The notes beneath the pieces were generated by a model. That model was not told the DNA's origin, did not search any database, and saw nothing but the letters and a program-made list of their open reading frames with translations. Positions 7,133 to 15,283 of a stretch of 39,128 nt of DNA are shown here, in pieces. The stretch's first letter is position 1. Each line of letters begins with the position of its first letter. Made by a program: the position numbers and the translations under genes. The stretch lies in the NCBI GenBank assembly GCA_029932365.1, contig JAOZQG010000009.1, forward strand, positions 1 through 39,128, in the 5' to 3' direction. The DNA is from a bacterium (GTDB lineage Bacteria; 4484-113).

Positions 7133-8140
7133 TCACTCCAGCGGATGATGGCAGGCCACTCGACCGCCATAAAAAGCCTCCAATTCCGGGTCTATTTCCA
7201 AACACTTCTCGGTCGCCCTGTCGCAACGCTCAGCGTAAGCACATCCTTTAGGGGGTGTAAGGAGGTCCGGCGGCTGCCCCGGAACGGCCGTTAACCGACG
7301 CCGTGCATCCACTCTAGGCAGGGATTCTAAAAGCGCTCTGGAGTACGGGTGGCGCGGAGCGGAAAAGAACTTCTTATCCGTAGTCTCTTCAATAATCCTG
7401 CCGGCGTACATAACCAGGATACGACTACAGGTACCGGCTACGATGGACATATCGTGTGTGATCAGAACTATCGATGTGCCGAATTCCTGGTTGAGCTTCA
7501 CTAGCAGACTCAATATCTGAGCTTGAATAGTTACATCCAGCGCCGTTGTTGGTTCGTCAGCCAGTAAAAGAGACGGCTGGCAGGACAAAGCGATGGCTAT
7601 CATGACCCGCTGGCGCATTCCTCCTGAGAGTTGGTGCGGAAAGCTGGTGAAGCGCTGTACCGGATCCGGTATTCCTACAGTTTTCAGGAGATTGATACTT
7701 TCAAGTCTGGCCTCGCGCTTTGACATCTCGCGGTGCAGCATTAATGGTTCCATTACTTGAGAACCGATGCTGAGAACAGGATTTAAAGATGACATGGGAT
7801 CCTGGAAAATCATGCCAATCTCGTTGCCCCGAATCCTCCTCAATTCAGACATCCGCGCGTTGACCACATCCAGCTCAGTGTTGGCTCCCAACTTAGATAG
7901 GCGGAAGAATATATGGCCACGAAGGCGAGCGCCGGGAATCTCTCGGGTTAAGCCTGGGATGGACATAGCTGTGATGGACTTCCCACAGCCCGATTCACCC
8001 AGTAGGCCGACTATCTCGCCCGCCGAGACTTTGAAACTAACTCCTCTGACCGCGTGCACAACGCCTCGTTCCAGAGCGATATCTACCTTAAGGCCGTCGA
8101 CGGCGAGAAGGGGAACACTACGGCGCGGCTGCGTAGTCAT
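7133..8140 (-). CDS. oppD: Oligopeptide ABC transporter ATP-binding protein OppD/DppD
   Basis: 335 residues. Walker A GESGCGKS (48-55), Q-loop IFQDPMSSLNP, signature LSGGMRQRV from 171, Walker B LLLADEP (191-197), switch histidine LITHDMS, and the C-terminal oligopeptide-family extension with cysteines (CAYAERC...CLEIDPE) that binds an iron-sulfur cluster in some DppD proteins. It would energise peptide import. Unusually it is not with the oppBC genes 9 kb away, and there is no OppF partner in the window. Its ATG lies inside the end of the upstream mutase gene (23-base overlap in another frame), with a TAGACT box six bases before the ATG instead of a Shine-Dalgarno. Confidence 0.93.
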   Translation of the reverse strand: MTTQPRRSVPLLAVDGLKVDIALERGVVHAVRGVSFKVSAGEIVGLLGESGCGKSITAMSIPGLTREIPGARLRGHIFFRLSKLGANTELDVVNARMSELRRIRGNEIGMIFQDPMSSLNPVLSIGSQVMEPLMLHREMSKREARLESINLLKTVGIPDPVQRFTSFPHQLSGGMRQRVMIAIALSCQPSLLLADEPTTALDVTIQAQILSLLVKLNQEFGTSIVLITHDMSIVAGTCSRILVMYAGRIIEETTDKKFFSAPRHPYSRALLESLPRVDARRRLTAVPGQPPDLLTPPKGCAYAERCDRATEKCLEIDPELEAFYGGRVACHHPLE

Positions 8141-9542
8141 GCAAGTAGTCTACTACGGATTTACGCAATAAAGAAAAAGCGCGCTGGTCTGGGGCTTCGA
8201 TATATACGCGTAACACGCCCTCCGTTCCAGATTGGCGGAAAAGTACCCATGAGCCACTTTCCAAAACGAGCTTCACTCCATCGATCGAGATTACCTCTGA
8301 AACGGATTGCTCCATAAATGTGCCTTCATCAGCGAGCGCTTTGGCTCTATCAATCAGTTCGGCGATCTTTCCGGCCGATAGCTCTATGTCCAGCCTTTCG
8401 AACACCGTTTGACCAAACTGCTGGCAAAACTCCCGCCACAGTTCCGTTAGGGAAGCGCCCTTGGTGGCAAGCAGGTCAAGCAATAGCAGGATGGCGAGGA
8501 TTGCGTCCTTTTCTGGGATATGCCCCGCAATGGACAACCCGCCTGACTCCTCTCCGGCGATAAGCGCGCCGTCTCTTAGTGCTCGTCCAAGATAACTGAA
8601 GCCGACGGGCGTTTCTTTGAGTTCCATGTTATGCGCCGTGGCAACTGCGTCCAGCATATGAGAGGCGGAAACGCTGCGGGCAAGCGCACCGGTTTGCTCC
8701 CTGATTGTCAAGAGGAATTCCGCCAGGAGCGGCAACACCTCGTTGCCTCCGAAGTAATCGCCGTTTGGCGTCATCAGGCCGAAGCGGTCGGCATCACCGT
8801 CGGTAGCTAAAAGAAGCGCGTATTCGCCGTCAGCGGCGTCTTTTCGTAAGGCTTCGAGATTAACTGGTGATGGATCCGGCAGCAAATTCCCAAACAATAC
8901 ATCTCGCTCGCCACAATGGGTTTCAACTGATACCCCCTTTCTCCGCAGGTATTCGTCCAGCCAGCTAGCCCCTGTGCCATGAAAGGCTGCATACAGATAG
9001 TTATCGTGCAGCGTGCTGAGCGCGGGGGCGTTTACCAGTGTATCTAGGTGTGCGAAATAGTCCTCGCGGATATCTACAGTCTCGCCCCGCCATTGGGTGT
9101 TAAGCGCCGGCGGGGAAAATCCTGACGCTTCAAGTTCGTGAATAATCGAAGTTAACTTGTCGGTGGTCGAGGTCTCAGCACGGCCCGCGAAATCCTCTAG
9201 AAGCTTAATGCCCAAAAAGTAGAACGGACTATGGCTGGCGGTGAACATTAGAGCGCCGCTGGCTTGCATGTGACGCACGCCAAAAGCGCATACCGGTGTC
9301 GGAACGGGAGCACTGAAGACAACGCAAGGCTGGTCCTGCGCGGCAAGATAGTTTGCCGTGTTAGCTGCAAACTCAGCGGCTAAGAATCGGCTGTCATAGC
9401 CGATAAGGAGCTGTCTATCGCTGAGCTTAGCTTCAACGAGATAACGCCGCACGGCCTCCGCTACCATCACAGTCCGCGGGAAGGTGAAATCGAACGACAT
9501 AATGCCGCGCCAGCCACCGGTTCCGAACCTGATAGACTTCAC
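8118..9542 (-). CDS. Phosphohexomutase (phosphoglucomutase/phosphomannomutase family)
   Basis: 474 residues from GTG 9542, chosen because the family N-terminus (VKSIRFGTGGWRG) begins there and a TATAAT sits six bases ahead. The family interconverts hexose 1- and 6-phosphates. All four active-site elements are visible: the phosphoserine loop TASHSP (Ser at about 103), the metal loop DGDADRFG, the sugar-specificity loop GEESGG, and the phosphate-binding loop RQSGTEG near the C-terminus. The serine loop reads TASHSP where TASHNP is usual. It is divergent from a sugar-1-phosphate nucleotidyltransferase, which suggests a joint job making an NDP-sugar such as GDP-mannose or a glucose nucleotide. 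Substrate cannot be fixed from sequence. Confidence 0.88.
   Translation of the reverse strand: MKSIRFGTGGWRGIMSFDFTFPRTVMVAEAVRRYLVEAKLSDRQLLIGYDSRFLAAEFAANTANYLAAQDQPCVVFSAPVPTPVCAFGVRHMQASGALMFTASHSPFYFLGIKLLEDFAGRAETSTTDKLTSIIHELEASGFSPPALNTQWRGETVDIREDYFAHLDTLVNAPALSTLHDNYLYAAFHGTGASWLDEYLRRKGVSVETHCGERDVLFGNLLPDPSPVNLEALRKDAADGEYALLLATDGDADRFGLMTPNGDYFGGNEVLPLLAEFLLTIREQTGALARSVSASHMLDAVATAHNMELKETPVGFSYLGRALRDGALIAGEESGGLSIAGHIPEKDAILAILLLLDLLATKGASLTELWREFCQQFGQTVFERLDIELSAGKIAELIDRAKALADEGTFMEQSVSEVISIDGVKLVLESGSWVLFRQSGTEGVLRVYIEAPDQRAFSLLRKSVVDYLHDYAAAP
8147..8152 (-). promoter_or_regulatory. -10 box of a predicted leaderless promoter for oppD
   Basis: TAGACT, six bases (ACTTGC), then ATG 8140. 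It lies within the last codons of the mutase gene. There is no Shine-Dalgarno and no TGn element, so it is the weakest of the exact-spacing set. Confidence 0.4.
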
Positions 9543-9548
9543 GGGCCA

Positions 9549-9554
9549 ATTATA
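9549..9554 (-). promoter_or_regulatory. -10 box of a leaderless promoter for the phosphohexomutase
   Basis: Perfect TATAAT, six bases (TGGCCC), then GTG 9542. The spacing puts the transcript start on the GTG. No Shine-Dalgarno precedes the GTG. Confidence 0.65.
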
Positions 9555-9598
9555 CACTCCCTCAACCTGTTGCCGGACTGCTTTAGGTAATGCCCGTG

Positions 9599-9607
9599 TG
9601 ATATATT
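9599..9607 (+). promoter_or_regulatory. Extended -10 leaderless promoter for the nucleotidyltransferase
   Basis: TGaTATATT, six bases (GGCGGT), then ATG 9614. The two divergent -10 boxes here are only about 48 bases apart, so the two polymerases would compete for one small region. No -35 of note. Confidence 0.6.
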
Positions 9608-9613
9608 GGCGGT

Positions 9614-10630
9614 ATGGAGGCTGTGATTATTGCCGGCGGTTATGGCACGCGCCTTTATCCGCTTACGCTGAATCGGCCTAAATCGCTACTGCCTTTCCTC
9701 GACCGTCCGTTGATTGAGTATCAGATGGATATTGCACGAGAGGCGGGTTGCGAGAGGATTTTCGCCGCAACAGGTCATTTAGGAGCAGACATAAGGGCGT
9801 ACGCCCACAGTTCAAGCATAGACGTACATCTAATAGAAGAGGAAGAACCGCTGGACACCGGCGGAGCCGTTGCCCTAGCGCTCCGCTCTACGCGGTTGCA
9901 GCCGCCTGTTTTGGTCTTTAATGGCGATATTGTATGTGATCTGGCGCCACGAAGCCTGGTGGCAACTCACGAAAGGACGACCGGATGGCTAACGATTGTT
10001 GCAGCGGAAGTCTTGGACGCCCTACATTTTGGCGCCTTGACGATTGACGATGAGGAGAACATTACGGCTTTTGATGAGAAATCTACTGATACGCCAGGCG
10101 GCCAGCTCGCGGCAGTCAATGCTGGCATATACTTATTCAGCGGTAAAGCTTGCGAGGAGCTGGCTTCGCGTAAAGGAGCGTTCAGCCTGGAACGGGATTT
10201 CTTCCCGGAATTCGCCAAAAAAGGACTAGTCGGCGTTCACAGGCACAAGGGCTTCTGGCGTGACGTGGGCACGCTGGAGAGCTATTTTAAAACCCAGTTT
10301 GATATATTAGGGTACTTCCTGACCATGGGCAAAGAGAACTTCGGGGGCAACAGGGACGACTTCGCGTTTTTCCGGGACTTCATCTATATTCATCAGGACA
10401 CGAAGCTTGGCAGCAATTGCGACCTCTTTCATCGCGTTATTCTGATGCGCGGGGCCCAACTGGGTGATGGCTGCTATCTTCGCAACTGTATCGTGCTTCC
10501 TGGCGGAATTGTAGGAAACAAGTGTCGCCTTGAAAGCGTCATTGTGGATAGCGGCACGGCGATTCCCGGCAGCACCGAAGCTGAATATCGTGTCTTTTCC
10601 GGCGACCGAGAGGAGGCTTTTACCGGCTGA
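9614..10630 (+). CDS. Sugar-1-phosphate nucleotidyltransferase (mannose-1-phosphate guanylyltransferase-like)
   Basis: 338 residues. The N-terminus carries the nucleotidyltransferase signature GGYGTRLYPLT...PKSLLP (residues 8-27), then DTGGAVALAL and the catalytic FNGDIV aspartate near 103. FWRDVGTLESYF near 220 is characteristic of mannose-1-phosphate guanylyltransferases and relatives. The last 100 residues look like a left-handed beta-helix tail (LGSNCDLFHRVIL, GCYLRNCIVLPGG). It would join a hexose-1-phosphate to NTP, giving an NDP-sugar for surface glycans. The divergent phosphohexomutase would supply its substrate. Nucleotide specificity is not certain. Confidence 0.85.
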   Translation: MEAVIIAGGYGTRLYPLTLNRPKSLLPFLDRPLIEYQMDIAREAGCERIFAATGHLGADIRAYAHSSSIDVHLIEEEEPLDTGGAVALALRSTRLQPPVLVFNGDIVCDLAPRSLVATHERTTGWLTIVAAEVLDALHFGALTIDDEENITAFDEKSTDTPGGQLAAVNAGIYLFSGKACEELASRKGAFSLERDFFPEFAKKGLVGVHRHKGFWRDVGTLESYFKTQFDILGYFLTMGKENFGGNRDDFAFFRDFIYIHQDTKLGSNCDLFHRVILMRGAQLGDGCYLRNCIVLPGGIVGNKCRLESVIVDSGTAIPGSTEAEYRVFSGDREEAFTG

Positions 10631-10645
10631 ACTTACGTCATTGGA

Positions 10646-10664
10646 GATTAGCTTACGGCTAATC
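10646..10664 (+). terminator. Perfect inverted repeat after the nucleotidyltransferase
   Basis: GATTAGC-TTACG-GCTAATC is a seven-pair stem with a five-base loop, 16 bases beyond the stop and 76 bases before pfkB. No T tract follows, so it may be a processing or pause hairpin, or a protein-binding palindrome in the pfkB leader, rather than a true terminator. Confidence 0.35.
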
Positions 10665-10740
10665 AACGCGTTATGAACCAGATGAGCACTATTTCTATTC
10701 CAGATATCAACGCTTTATTGATAAAGGGAAAAGCCTGGTA

Positions 10741-11670
10741 ATGATACTAACGGTAACCTGCAATCCGTGCATAGACAAAAGCTTTCTAGTACGAGGACTC
10801 ACGCCGGAGGCGAAGATGAAAGCGTGGGACGTGCGATACGGTCCCGGCGGGGGTGGAATTAATGTTTCCCGTGTAATTAGGCGATTGGGTGGTGAGACGA
10901 TAGCGTACGGCTTTGCTGGTGGTCATACGGGAGCGGCCCTGCGGGACCTTTTGAACCAGGAGAAGCTTAGACACACCTTAGTAGAGGTTATGCACCCCAC
11001 ACGGATCAATATCACGTTTATGGACGAGGAGGACGGCGCGCAATACGTTTTCAGTTTGCCCGGTGCGCGGGTAGAAGGTTTGGAGTGGAAGCAGCTTATG
11101 GCGTTGATCCGCGGAGTGGACCCGAAGCCCGAGTACCTCGTAATTAGCGGCAGCCTGCCGCCGGGTTTAACCGCGGATGCTTATGAGGAGCTTGCGAAAG
11201 ACGCCCGGCAACGAGGAGTGCAAGTGCTGGTGGATACTTCCGGGGAACCGTTGAGAGCGACACTTAAGCATAAGCCGCTAATAGTTAAGCCAAACCGCCG
11301 CGAACTCGAATCGCTAACCGGCATGGAACTTTCAGGAGCCGATGATGTCCTGAAAGCTTCCCGCGACGTGCTGGAAATGGGACCACAATCGGTAATCGTC
11401 TCGCTGGGACCCGACGGTGCATTAGCGGTCAATGCTGAAAGAGCCTGGCGGGCATCCGCACCCCCTGTTAAGACTGTGAGCAAAGTGGGTGCGGGGGATT
11501 CAATGATGGCGGCGATAGTCCTTAGCCTGCGAAGGGGAAAAACGTTGGCCGAAGCACTGAAGCTGGGCGTGGCGGCGGGAACTGCTGCGACCATTTCACC
11601 GGGCACCGAGCTTTGCCTGCCTAAAGACGTCAATCATCTGTTCCCCAAGGTGGAAGTTACGAGTATTTAG
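10741..11670 (+). CDS. pfkB: 6-phosphofructokinase II (PfkB-type)
   Basis: 309 residues of the ribokinase fold. The pattern is closest to E. coli PfkB as I recall it: GPGGGGINVSR near 37, LVISGSLPPG near 138, VDTSGEPL, VKPNRRELESL, VSLGPDGAL, and the catalytic VGAGDSMMAA near 250 followed by LGVAAGTAATISPGTELC. It phosphorylates fructose 6-phosphate in glycolysis; 1-phosphofructokinase is the main alternative, but the ATISPGT...LC tail and GGGGIN favour PfkB. The start ATG has only a distant purine stretch (AAAGGGAAAA, about 12 bases ahead). The stop is 22 bases from the convergent DUF1015 stop. Confidence 0.82.
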   Translation: MILTVTCNPCIDKSFLVRGLTPEAKMKAWDVRYGPGGGGINVSRVIRRLGGETIAYGFAGGHTGAALRDLLNQEKLRHTLVEVMHPTRINITFMDEEDGAQYVFSLPGARVEGLEWKQLMALIRGVDPKPEYLVISGSLPPGLTADAYEELAKDARQRGVQVLVDTSGEPLRATLKHKPLIVKPNRRELESLTGMELSGADDVLKASRDVLEMGPQSVIVSLGPDGALAVNAERAWRASAPPVKTVSKVGAGDSMMAAIVLSLRRGKTLAEALKLGVAAGTAATISPGTELCLPKDVNHLFPKVEVTSI

Positions 11671-11692
11671 CCGGAGCACGAACTTACAGCAG

Positions 11693-13018
11693 CTACTTCT
11701 TCTCGCCCAGGTCCACTTGCGCACACACCAGGCCGGTTATAAGCTTGGGGAAAAAATCCGTAGATTTCTGGGGCATCACTTCTCCTCGCCCCGCCACTTC
11801 TCGTATCTGAGACAGCTTTGTGGGATTCATAAGTATTGCGAGCTGATGTCCGCCTTTATCTACGAGCCTAATAGCGCTGTCCGGATGGCGCTCGTAATCA
11901 ATGTTGGCTTTTGCAGCTTGAGCTTCTTTGGTTATTCCGAGTATGTATTCGAGAATAACTTCGTGAAGAATGGCCACGTCCAGCGAACGCCAGGCGTCAG
12001 AGCGCTCAGGCGCCAGTCTGGCAACAATGTCGGCGTTCTTCAATTGCAGGAGCCAGAATTCGCCCTCATAGTAAAGCCCAAAAGCATGAGCGCTTGTATC
12101 CTTCGCCAGCTCGGAGAGAGAAAACAAAGTTGTGTCCTTGTTAGGGCGCTTTTCTACAGCGAAATACTCCTCAAGCTGCTTGAGGAAGCTTTGGATGTCG
12201 AAGCTGGGTAAGCTGTGAATAACCCGGTGAGTTGGCAGCACAACCAGTCCCGGATCGCTCATTCCCACCATCGTTACCATAGCGTTGCGCGGATTCTGGG
12301 TGCTTTCGCCTCCAGCATATTCCTGAAGGCGGTAATTTCGGTAGTTTATGGCGGTTTCGTAGCGGTGGTGGCCGTCGGCAATAAATAGCGGCTTTTCTTC
12401 CATCTCGCGCTGAACTGAAGCAATCGTATCAGGGTCGCTGACCGCCCACATCTTGTGAACCACGTCTTCCTCTTCGTTATGGGCTACCATATCCGGAGAG
12501 CGCTCCGTATGCTTATCCAGCAAACGCATGACCTTATTCTCGTCGTCCGGATAAAGCTGGAATATTTGCCCGAAATGGGTATCGGTATGGATTAGGAGTT
12601 TGAAACGGTCTTCTTTTGGGGCGCTAAGTGTGCGCTCGTGCGGCTTGACCTTGCCGCTGGCGTAATCTTCCAGCTCAACCTGCACGGTCATTCCTTTACG
12701 CACGTAGGATTGGCCGTCCGGAGCAGTGAACTCCTGGTGGTAAACGTAGATTGCGGGCTCCTCGTCCTGGACGAGCACTCCGCTTTCCAGCCACTGCTTC
12801 AGCGTCTCGGCGGCTCGGGTATAGACGTTATTATCTGGAGCATCCTCGGAAGACTCCCGGCCTTTGATGATCCGCACTATGTTGTACTCGCTCGCTTTAT
12901 AATACTTGTCCTGCAACTCAGGTGTAACCCGGTCGTAGGGCAGGGTGGTAACTTGTGAATAGTCTTTAACCTTCTCTTTGTTGAAGTGAGTTCCTCTAAA
13001 CGGGAATATTTTAGCCAT
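11693..13018 (-). CDS. DUF1015 family protein, last gene of a serine-related operon
   Basis: 441 residues, ATG with GGGGAG six bases ahead. It is recognised as DUF1015 by the N-terminal FPFRG...DYSQVTTLPYDRV and the central FIADGHHRYETAINYR block near 210, with two adjacent histidines and an aspartate that look like a metal or catalytic site. Function is not established. It is transcribed last behind an aminotransferase and serA, with only 45 bases between serA and this gene, so a role in serine, phosphoserine or hydroxypyruvate metabolism is the natural inference. No signal peptide or membrane segment is seen. It could supply a missing phosphoserine phosphatase or a serine/glycerate kinase step; that is a hypothesis only. 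Confidence 0.85.
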   Translation of the reverse strand: MAKIFPFRGTHFNKEKVKDYSQVTTLPYDRVTPELQDKYYKASEYNIVRIIKGRESSEDAPDNNVYTRAAETLKQWLESGVLVQDEEPAIYVYHQEFTAPDGQSYVRKGMTVQVELEDYASGKVKPHERTLSAPKEDRFKLLIHTDTHFGQIFQLYPDDENKVMRLLDKHTERSPDMVAHNEEEDVVHKMWAVSDPDTIASVQREMEEKPLFIADGHHRYETAINYRNYRLQEYAGGESTQNPRNAMVTMVGMSDPGLVVLPTHRVIHSLPSFDIQSFLKQLEEYFAVEKRPNKDTTLFSLSELAKDTSAHAFGLYYEGEFWLLQLKNADIVARLAPERSDAWRSLDVAILHEVILEYILGITKEAQAAKANIDYERHPDSAIRLVDKGGHQLAILMNPTKLSQIREVAGRGEVMPQKSTDFFPKLITGLVCAQVDLGEKK

Positions 13019-13063
13019 TTACAACTCCCCAGCGTATTAGGTTCCCGGCTATTTAGGATAAGG

Positions 13064-13984
13064 CTAACCGGCGAAGTACTGCTGAACGATGTCCACAACC
13101 TCAAAGCCGACGCGGGCCTGCGCCTCTGCCGTCTGCGCGCCGATATGAGGTGTGAGAACGACGTTATCGAAATCGGCGAAGATATGCTCGGTCGCAGGCT
13201 CTTTTTCATAAACATCGAGTCCGGCGCCGGCTATTTCGCCATCTTTAAGGGCTCGGGCCAAAGCCGCTTCGTCCACAATGCCGCCGCGTGCGCAGTCAAC
13301 GATAAAGGCCGAGTTCCTCATCTTCTTGAACTGCTCCACAGTGAACATGTGGTGAGTCTCATTGTTGTGCGGGACGTGGATTGATATGTAGTCGGAGTTC
13401 CCCAGAAGCTCGTCAAATTCAACATCAAAAACGTCCTTCAAGCCGATATCGCGTGCCTTTACGTAAGGATCAAATGCGAGCGCTTTCATCCCCAGGCCAA
13501 TGCACCGCTTTGCGAGCTCCTGCCCGATACGCCCGATGCCGACGATGCCTACCGTCTTGCCCCAAAGCTCCACGCCTTTGAAGCGTTTCTTCTCCCACTT
13601 CATAGCTTTCATACTGGCATCGGCGCCGTGGATTTTGCGCGCGAGCGAGAACATCATGCCAATGGCAAGCTCGGCGACGCTTGCGCTGCTGGCCGCAGGA
13701 GTGTTGCGAACAACGATGCCTTTAGACTCGGCGTAAGGCACATCAATATTATCCAGGCCGACGCCGCCGCGGACAATGAGCTTCAAGTTAGTTCCTGCGT
13801 CAATTACTTCTTTTGTTACCTTGGTCGCGCTGCGGACGACAAGGCATTCGTATTCTGGAACAACCTTCAAAAGCTCGTCAGCGGGAGTGCCCTGGTCGTT
13901 ATGAACAACCTCCAGGCCAGAGATCTCCATCATCTGAGCCGCAGCTTTCGGGTCCATTGGATCGCAGATTAATACTTTCGCCAT
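13064..13984 (-). CDS. serA: D-3-phosphoglycerate dehydrogenase (short form, no ACT domain)
   Basis: 306 residues with AGGAGGG before ATG. D-2-hydroxyacid dehydrogenase fold: NAD loop GKTVGIVGIGRIGQE near 141, catalytic Arg in DCARGGIVDE, Glu in LDVYEKEP and His in LTPHIGAQT. It oxidises 3-phosphoglycerate to 3-phosphohydroxypyruvate, the first serine step. It ends right after the catalytic domain, so the ACT or ASB regulatory domains of long SerA proteins are absent and serine feedback through them is not expected. The neighbours are the aminotransferase that would take its product (48 bases upstream) and DUF1015 downstream. A glycerate or hydroxypyruvate specificity is an alternative. Confidence 0.88.
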   Translation of the reverse strand: MAKVLICDPMDPKAAAQMMEISGLEVVHNDQGTPADELLKVVPEYECLVVRSATKVTKEVIDAGTNLKLIVRGGVGLDNIDVPYAESKGIVVRNTPAASSASVAELAIGMMFSLARKIHGADASMKAMKWEKKRFKGVELWGKTVGIVGIGRIGQELAKRCIGLGMKALAFDPYVKARDIGLKDVFDVEFDELLGNSDYISIHVPHNNETHHMFTVEQFKKMRNSAFIVDCARGGIVDEAALARALKDGEIAGAGLDVYEKEPATEHIFADFDNVVLTPHIGAQTAEAQARVGFEVVDIVQQYFAG

Positions 13985-14032
13985 AATGCTCCCTCCTGGG
14001 ATAAAACAACAGCGAGACCGCTGCCTGAATTG

Positions 14033-15178
14033 TTAGCACAGATGCGACATAAAAACTTCCTGGGCGGCCTTTACGCCAACTCCCAGCTCGACATCAGCGC
14101 CGAATTTCTTCATCGCCATTTCAAAGGCGGCAAGCCCCATTATCGTGTCAAAGTAATCTTGGTACCCAATAGTACCGATACGGACAATCTTAGTTTTGTA
14201 ATCGTCCTGCCCGGCAGCCATAAAGATTCCCCACTCGTCGCGCATAAATTTAACGACTTTCGTGGAGTCTATTCCTTCGGGCATCAGGATAGGTGTCAGC
14301 ACGTTGGATGGAAATTTCTTGCTAAGCCGCTCAAAGCCCAGCGCATCGGCGGCGGCGCGTACGGCTTCCCCCTGAATTTCGTGGCGCTTGTGGATGTTGG
14401 GCAATCCCTCTTCCAGCAGCATATCCAGCGACACGTTTAGCTGCTGGAACAGGCTCACATTGCTCGTCCAAGGGTGAGTACGTTTGGCGTCGTTTTTGAC
14501 AGCGGCAACCAGGTCGAAGTAAAAGCCCGTACGGTCGGTCTTCTCCATCTTATCTACAGCGCGGGGCCCCAGAACTATAAAGGCGATGCCCGGCGGCATC
14601 ATGAAGCCCTTCTGAGAACCGCTGATAAGCACATCAATGTCCCAATCGTCCATCGGGCAGGGATGCGCCAGCAATCCGCTTATGGCGTCGACGATGATGA
14701 GCTTGTTGGATGCATGCGCAATCTCGGTGAGCTCCTTGATGGGATTCAGCGCTCCAGAAGACGTTTCGCTGAGCTGCGTGAAAACGCCTACAGCGTCAGG
14801 CGCGTCCTTTAGCGCCTGTTCGAGCTTATCCGGTGTGGAAGCGTCACTCCATTCGTATTTAACCTCGTGCACCTTGCAGCGGTAAGCCTTACCGATTTTC
14901 GTCCAGCGTTCGCCGAACTTACCGCCATTAAAGGTGATAATCGTCTCTCCGGGACTAACGAGGTTTGAGACGGCGGCTTCCATGGCGCCGGAGCCCGTGG
15001 AGTTAAGTGTCAGCACACGCTGTTTGGTTTCAAAAATCGTTTGCAGCTTGACCGCGCATTCTTCGTAAATGTCATAGAACTGGTCCGTGCGATGGTGCAC
15101 CATATCCTTAGCGCCCGCGAGAGCTACGTCCGCAGGCACCATTGTCGGGCCAGGGGTGAACAGATGCAGTTTCTTCAT
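14033..15178 (-). CDS. Class V aminotransferase (serine/alanine-glyoxylate or phosphoserine type)
   Basis: 381 residues, ATG with AGGAGG. PLP-dependent fold type I of the alanine-glyoxylate/serine-pyruvate group: FTPGPTMVP at the N-terminus, NSTGSGAMEAA near 59, VDAISGL near 163 and the PLP lysine Lys190 in ISGSQKGF. In operon with serA it most likely transaminates 3-phosphohydroxypyruvate or hydroxypyruvate, in the place of SerC. Serine-glyoxylate and alanine-glyoxylate activities are possible alternatives. First gene of the three-gene unit. Confidence 0.88.
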   Translation of the reverse strand: MKKLHLFTPGPTMVPADVALAGAKDMVHHRTDQFYDIYEECAVKLQTIFETKQRVLTLNSTGSGAMEAAVSNLVSPGETIITFNGGKFGERWTKIGKAYRCKVHEVKYEWSDASTPDKLEQALKDAPDAVGVFTQLSETSSGALNPIKELTEIAHASNKLIIVDAISGLLAHPCPMDDWDIDVLISGSQKGFMMPPGIAFIVLGPRAVDKMEKTDRTGFYFDLVAAVKNDAKRTHPWTSNVSLFQQLNVSLDMLLEEGLPNIHKRHEIQGEAVRAAADALGFERLSKKFPSNVLTPILMPEGIDSTKVVKFMRDEWGIFMAAGQDDYKTKIVRIGTIGYQDYFDTIMGLAAFEMAMKKFGADVELGVGVKAAQEVFMSHLC

Positions 15179-15205
15179 ATCCCTACCTCCTGATTGATCC
15201 CATGC

Positions 15206-15225
15206 GACCGCCGGTTAAGGCGGCC
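15206..15225 (-). promoter_or_regulatory. Leader hairpin ahead of the serine operon
   Basis: On the minus strand GGCCGCC-TTAACC-GGCGGTC forms a seven-pair stem (one G-U) with a six-base loop, 10-13 bases before the AGGAGG site of the aminotransferase gene. It could tune translation or stabilise the mRNA. No anti-terminator or T tract is visible. Confidence 0.35.
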
Positions 15226-15253
15226 CCGATTAGCTTAATTTTGTGAACAATTT

Positions 15254-15283
15254 ATCATACAACCTGAGTGCCGGTTCGGGCAA
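15254..15283 (-). promoter_or_regulatory. Predicted promoter of the aminotransferase-serA-DUF1015 operon
   Basis: On the minus strand TTGCCC (15278-15283), an 18-base spacer and TATGAT (15254-15259). The expected leader is about 70 bases. The remainder of the 15179-15384 gap, outside this promoter and the leader hairpin, holds nothing else I can recognise. Confidence 0.55.

Noticed and set aside
9543-9557. Start of the phosphohexomutase at 9557
   Set aside because: The extra five residues lie in the TATAAT promoter region, and the family N-terminus begins at GTG 9542.
10307-10666. 119-residue minus-strand frame at the end of the nucleotidyltransferase
   Set aside because: Antisense to a gene with clear beta-helix repeats; no recognisable features.
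11671-11692. Terminator between pfkB and DUF1015
   Set aside because: The 22-base gap has no stem-loop.
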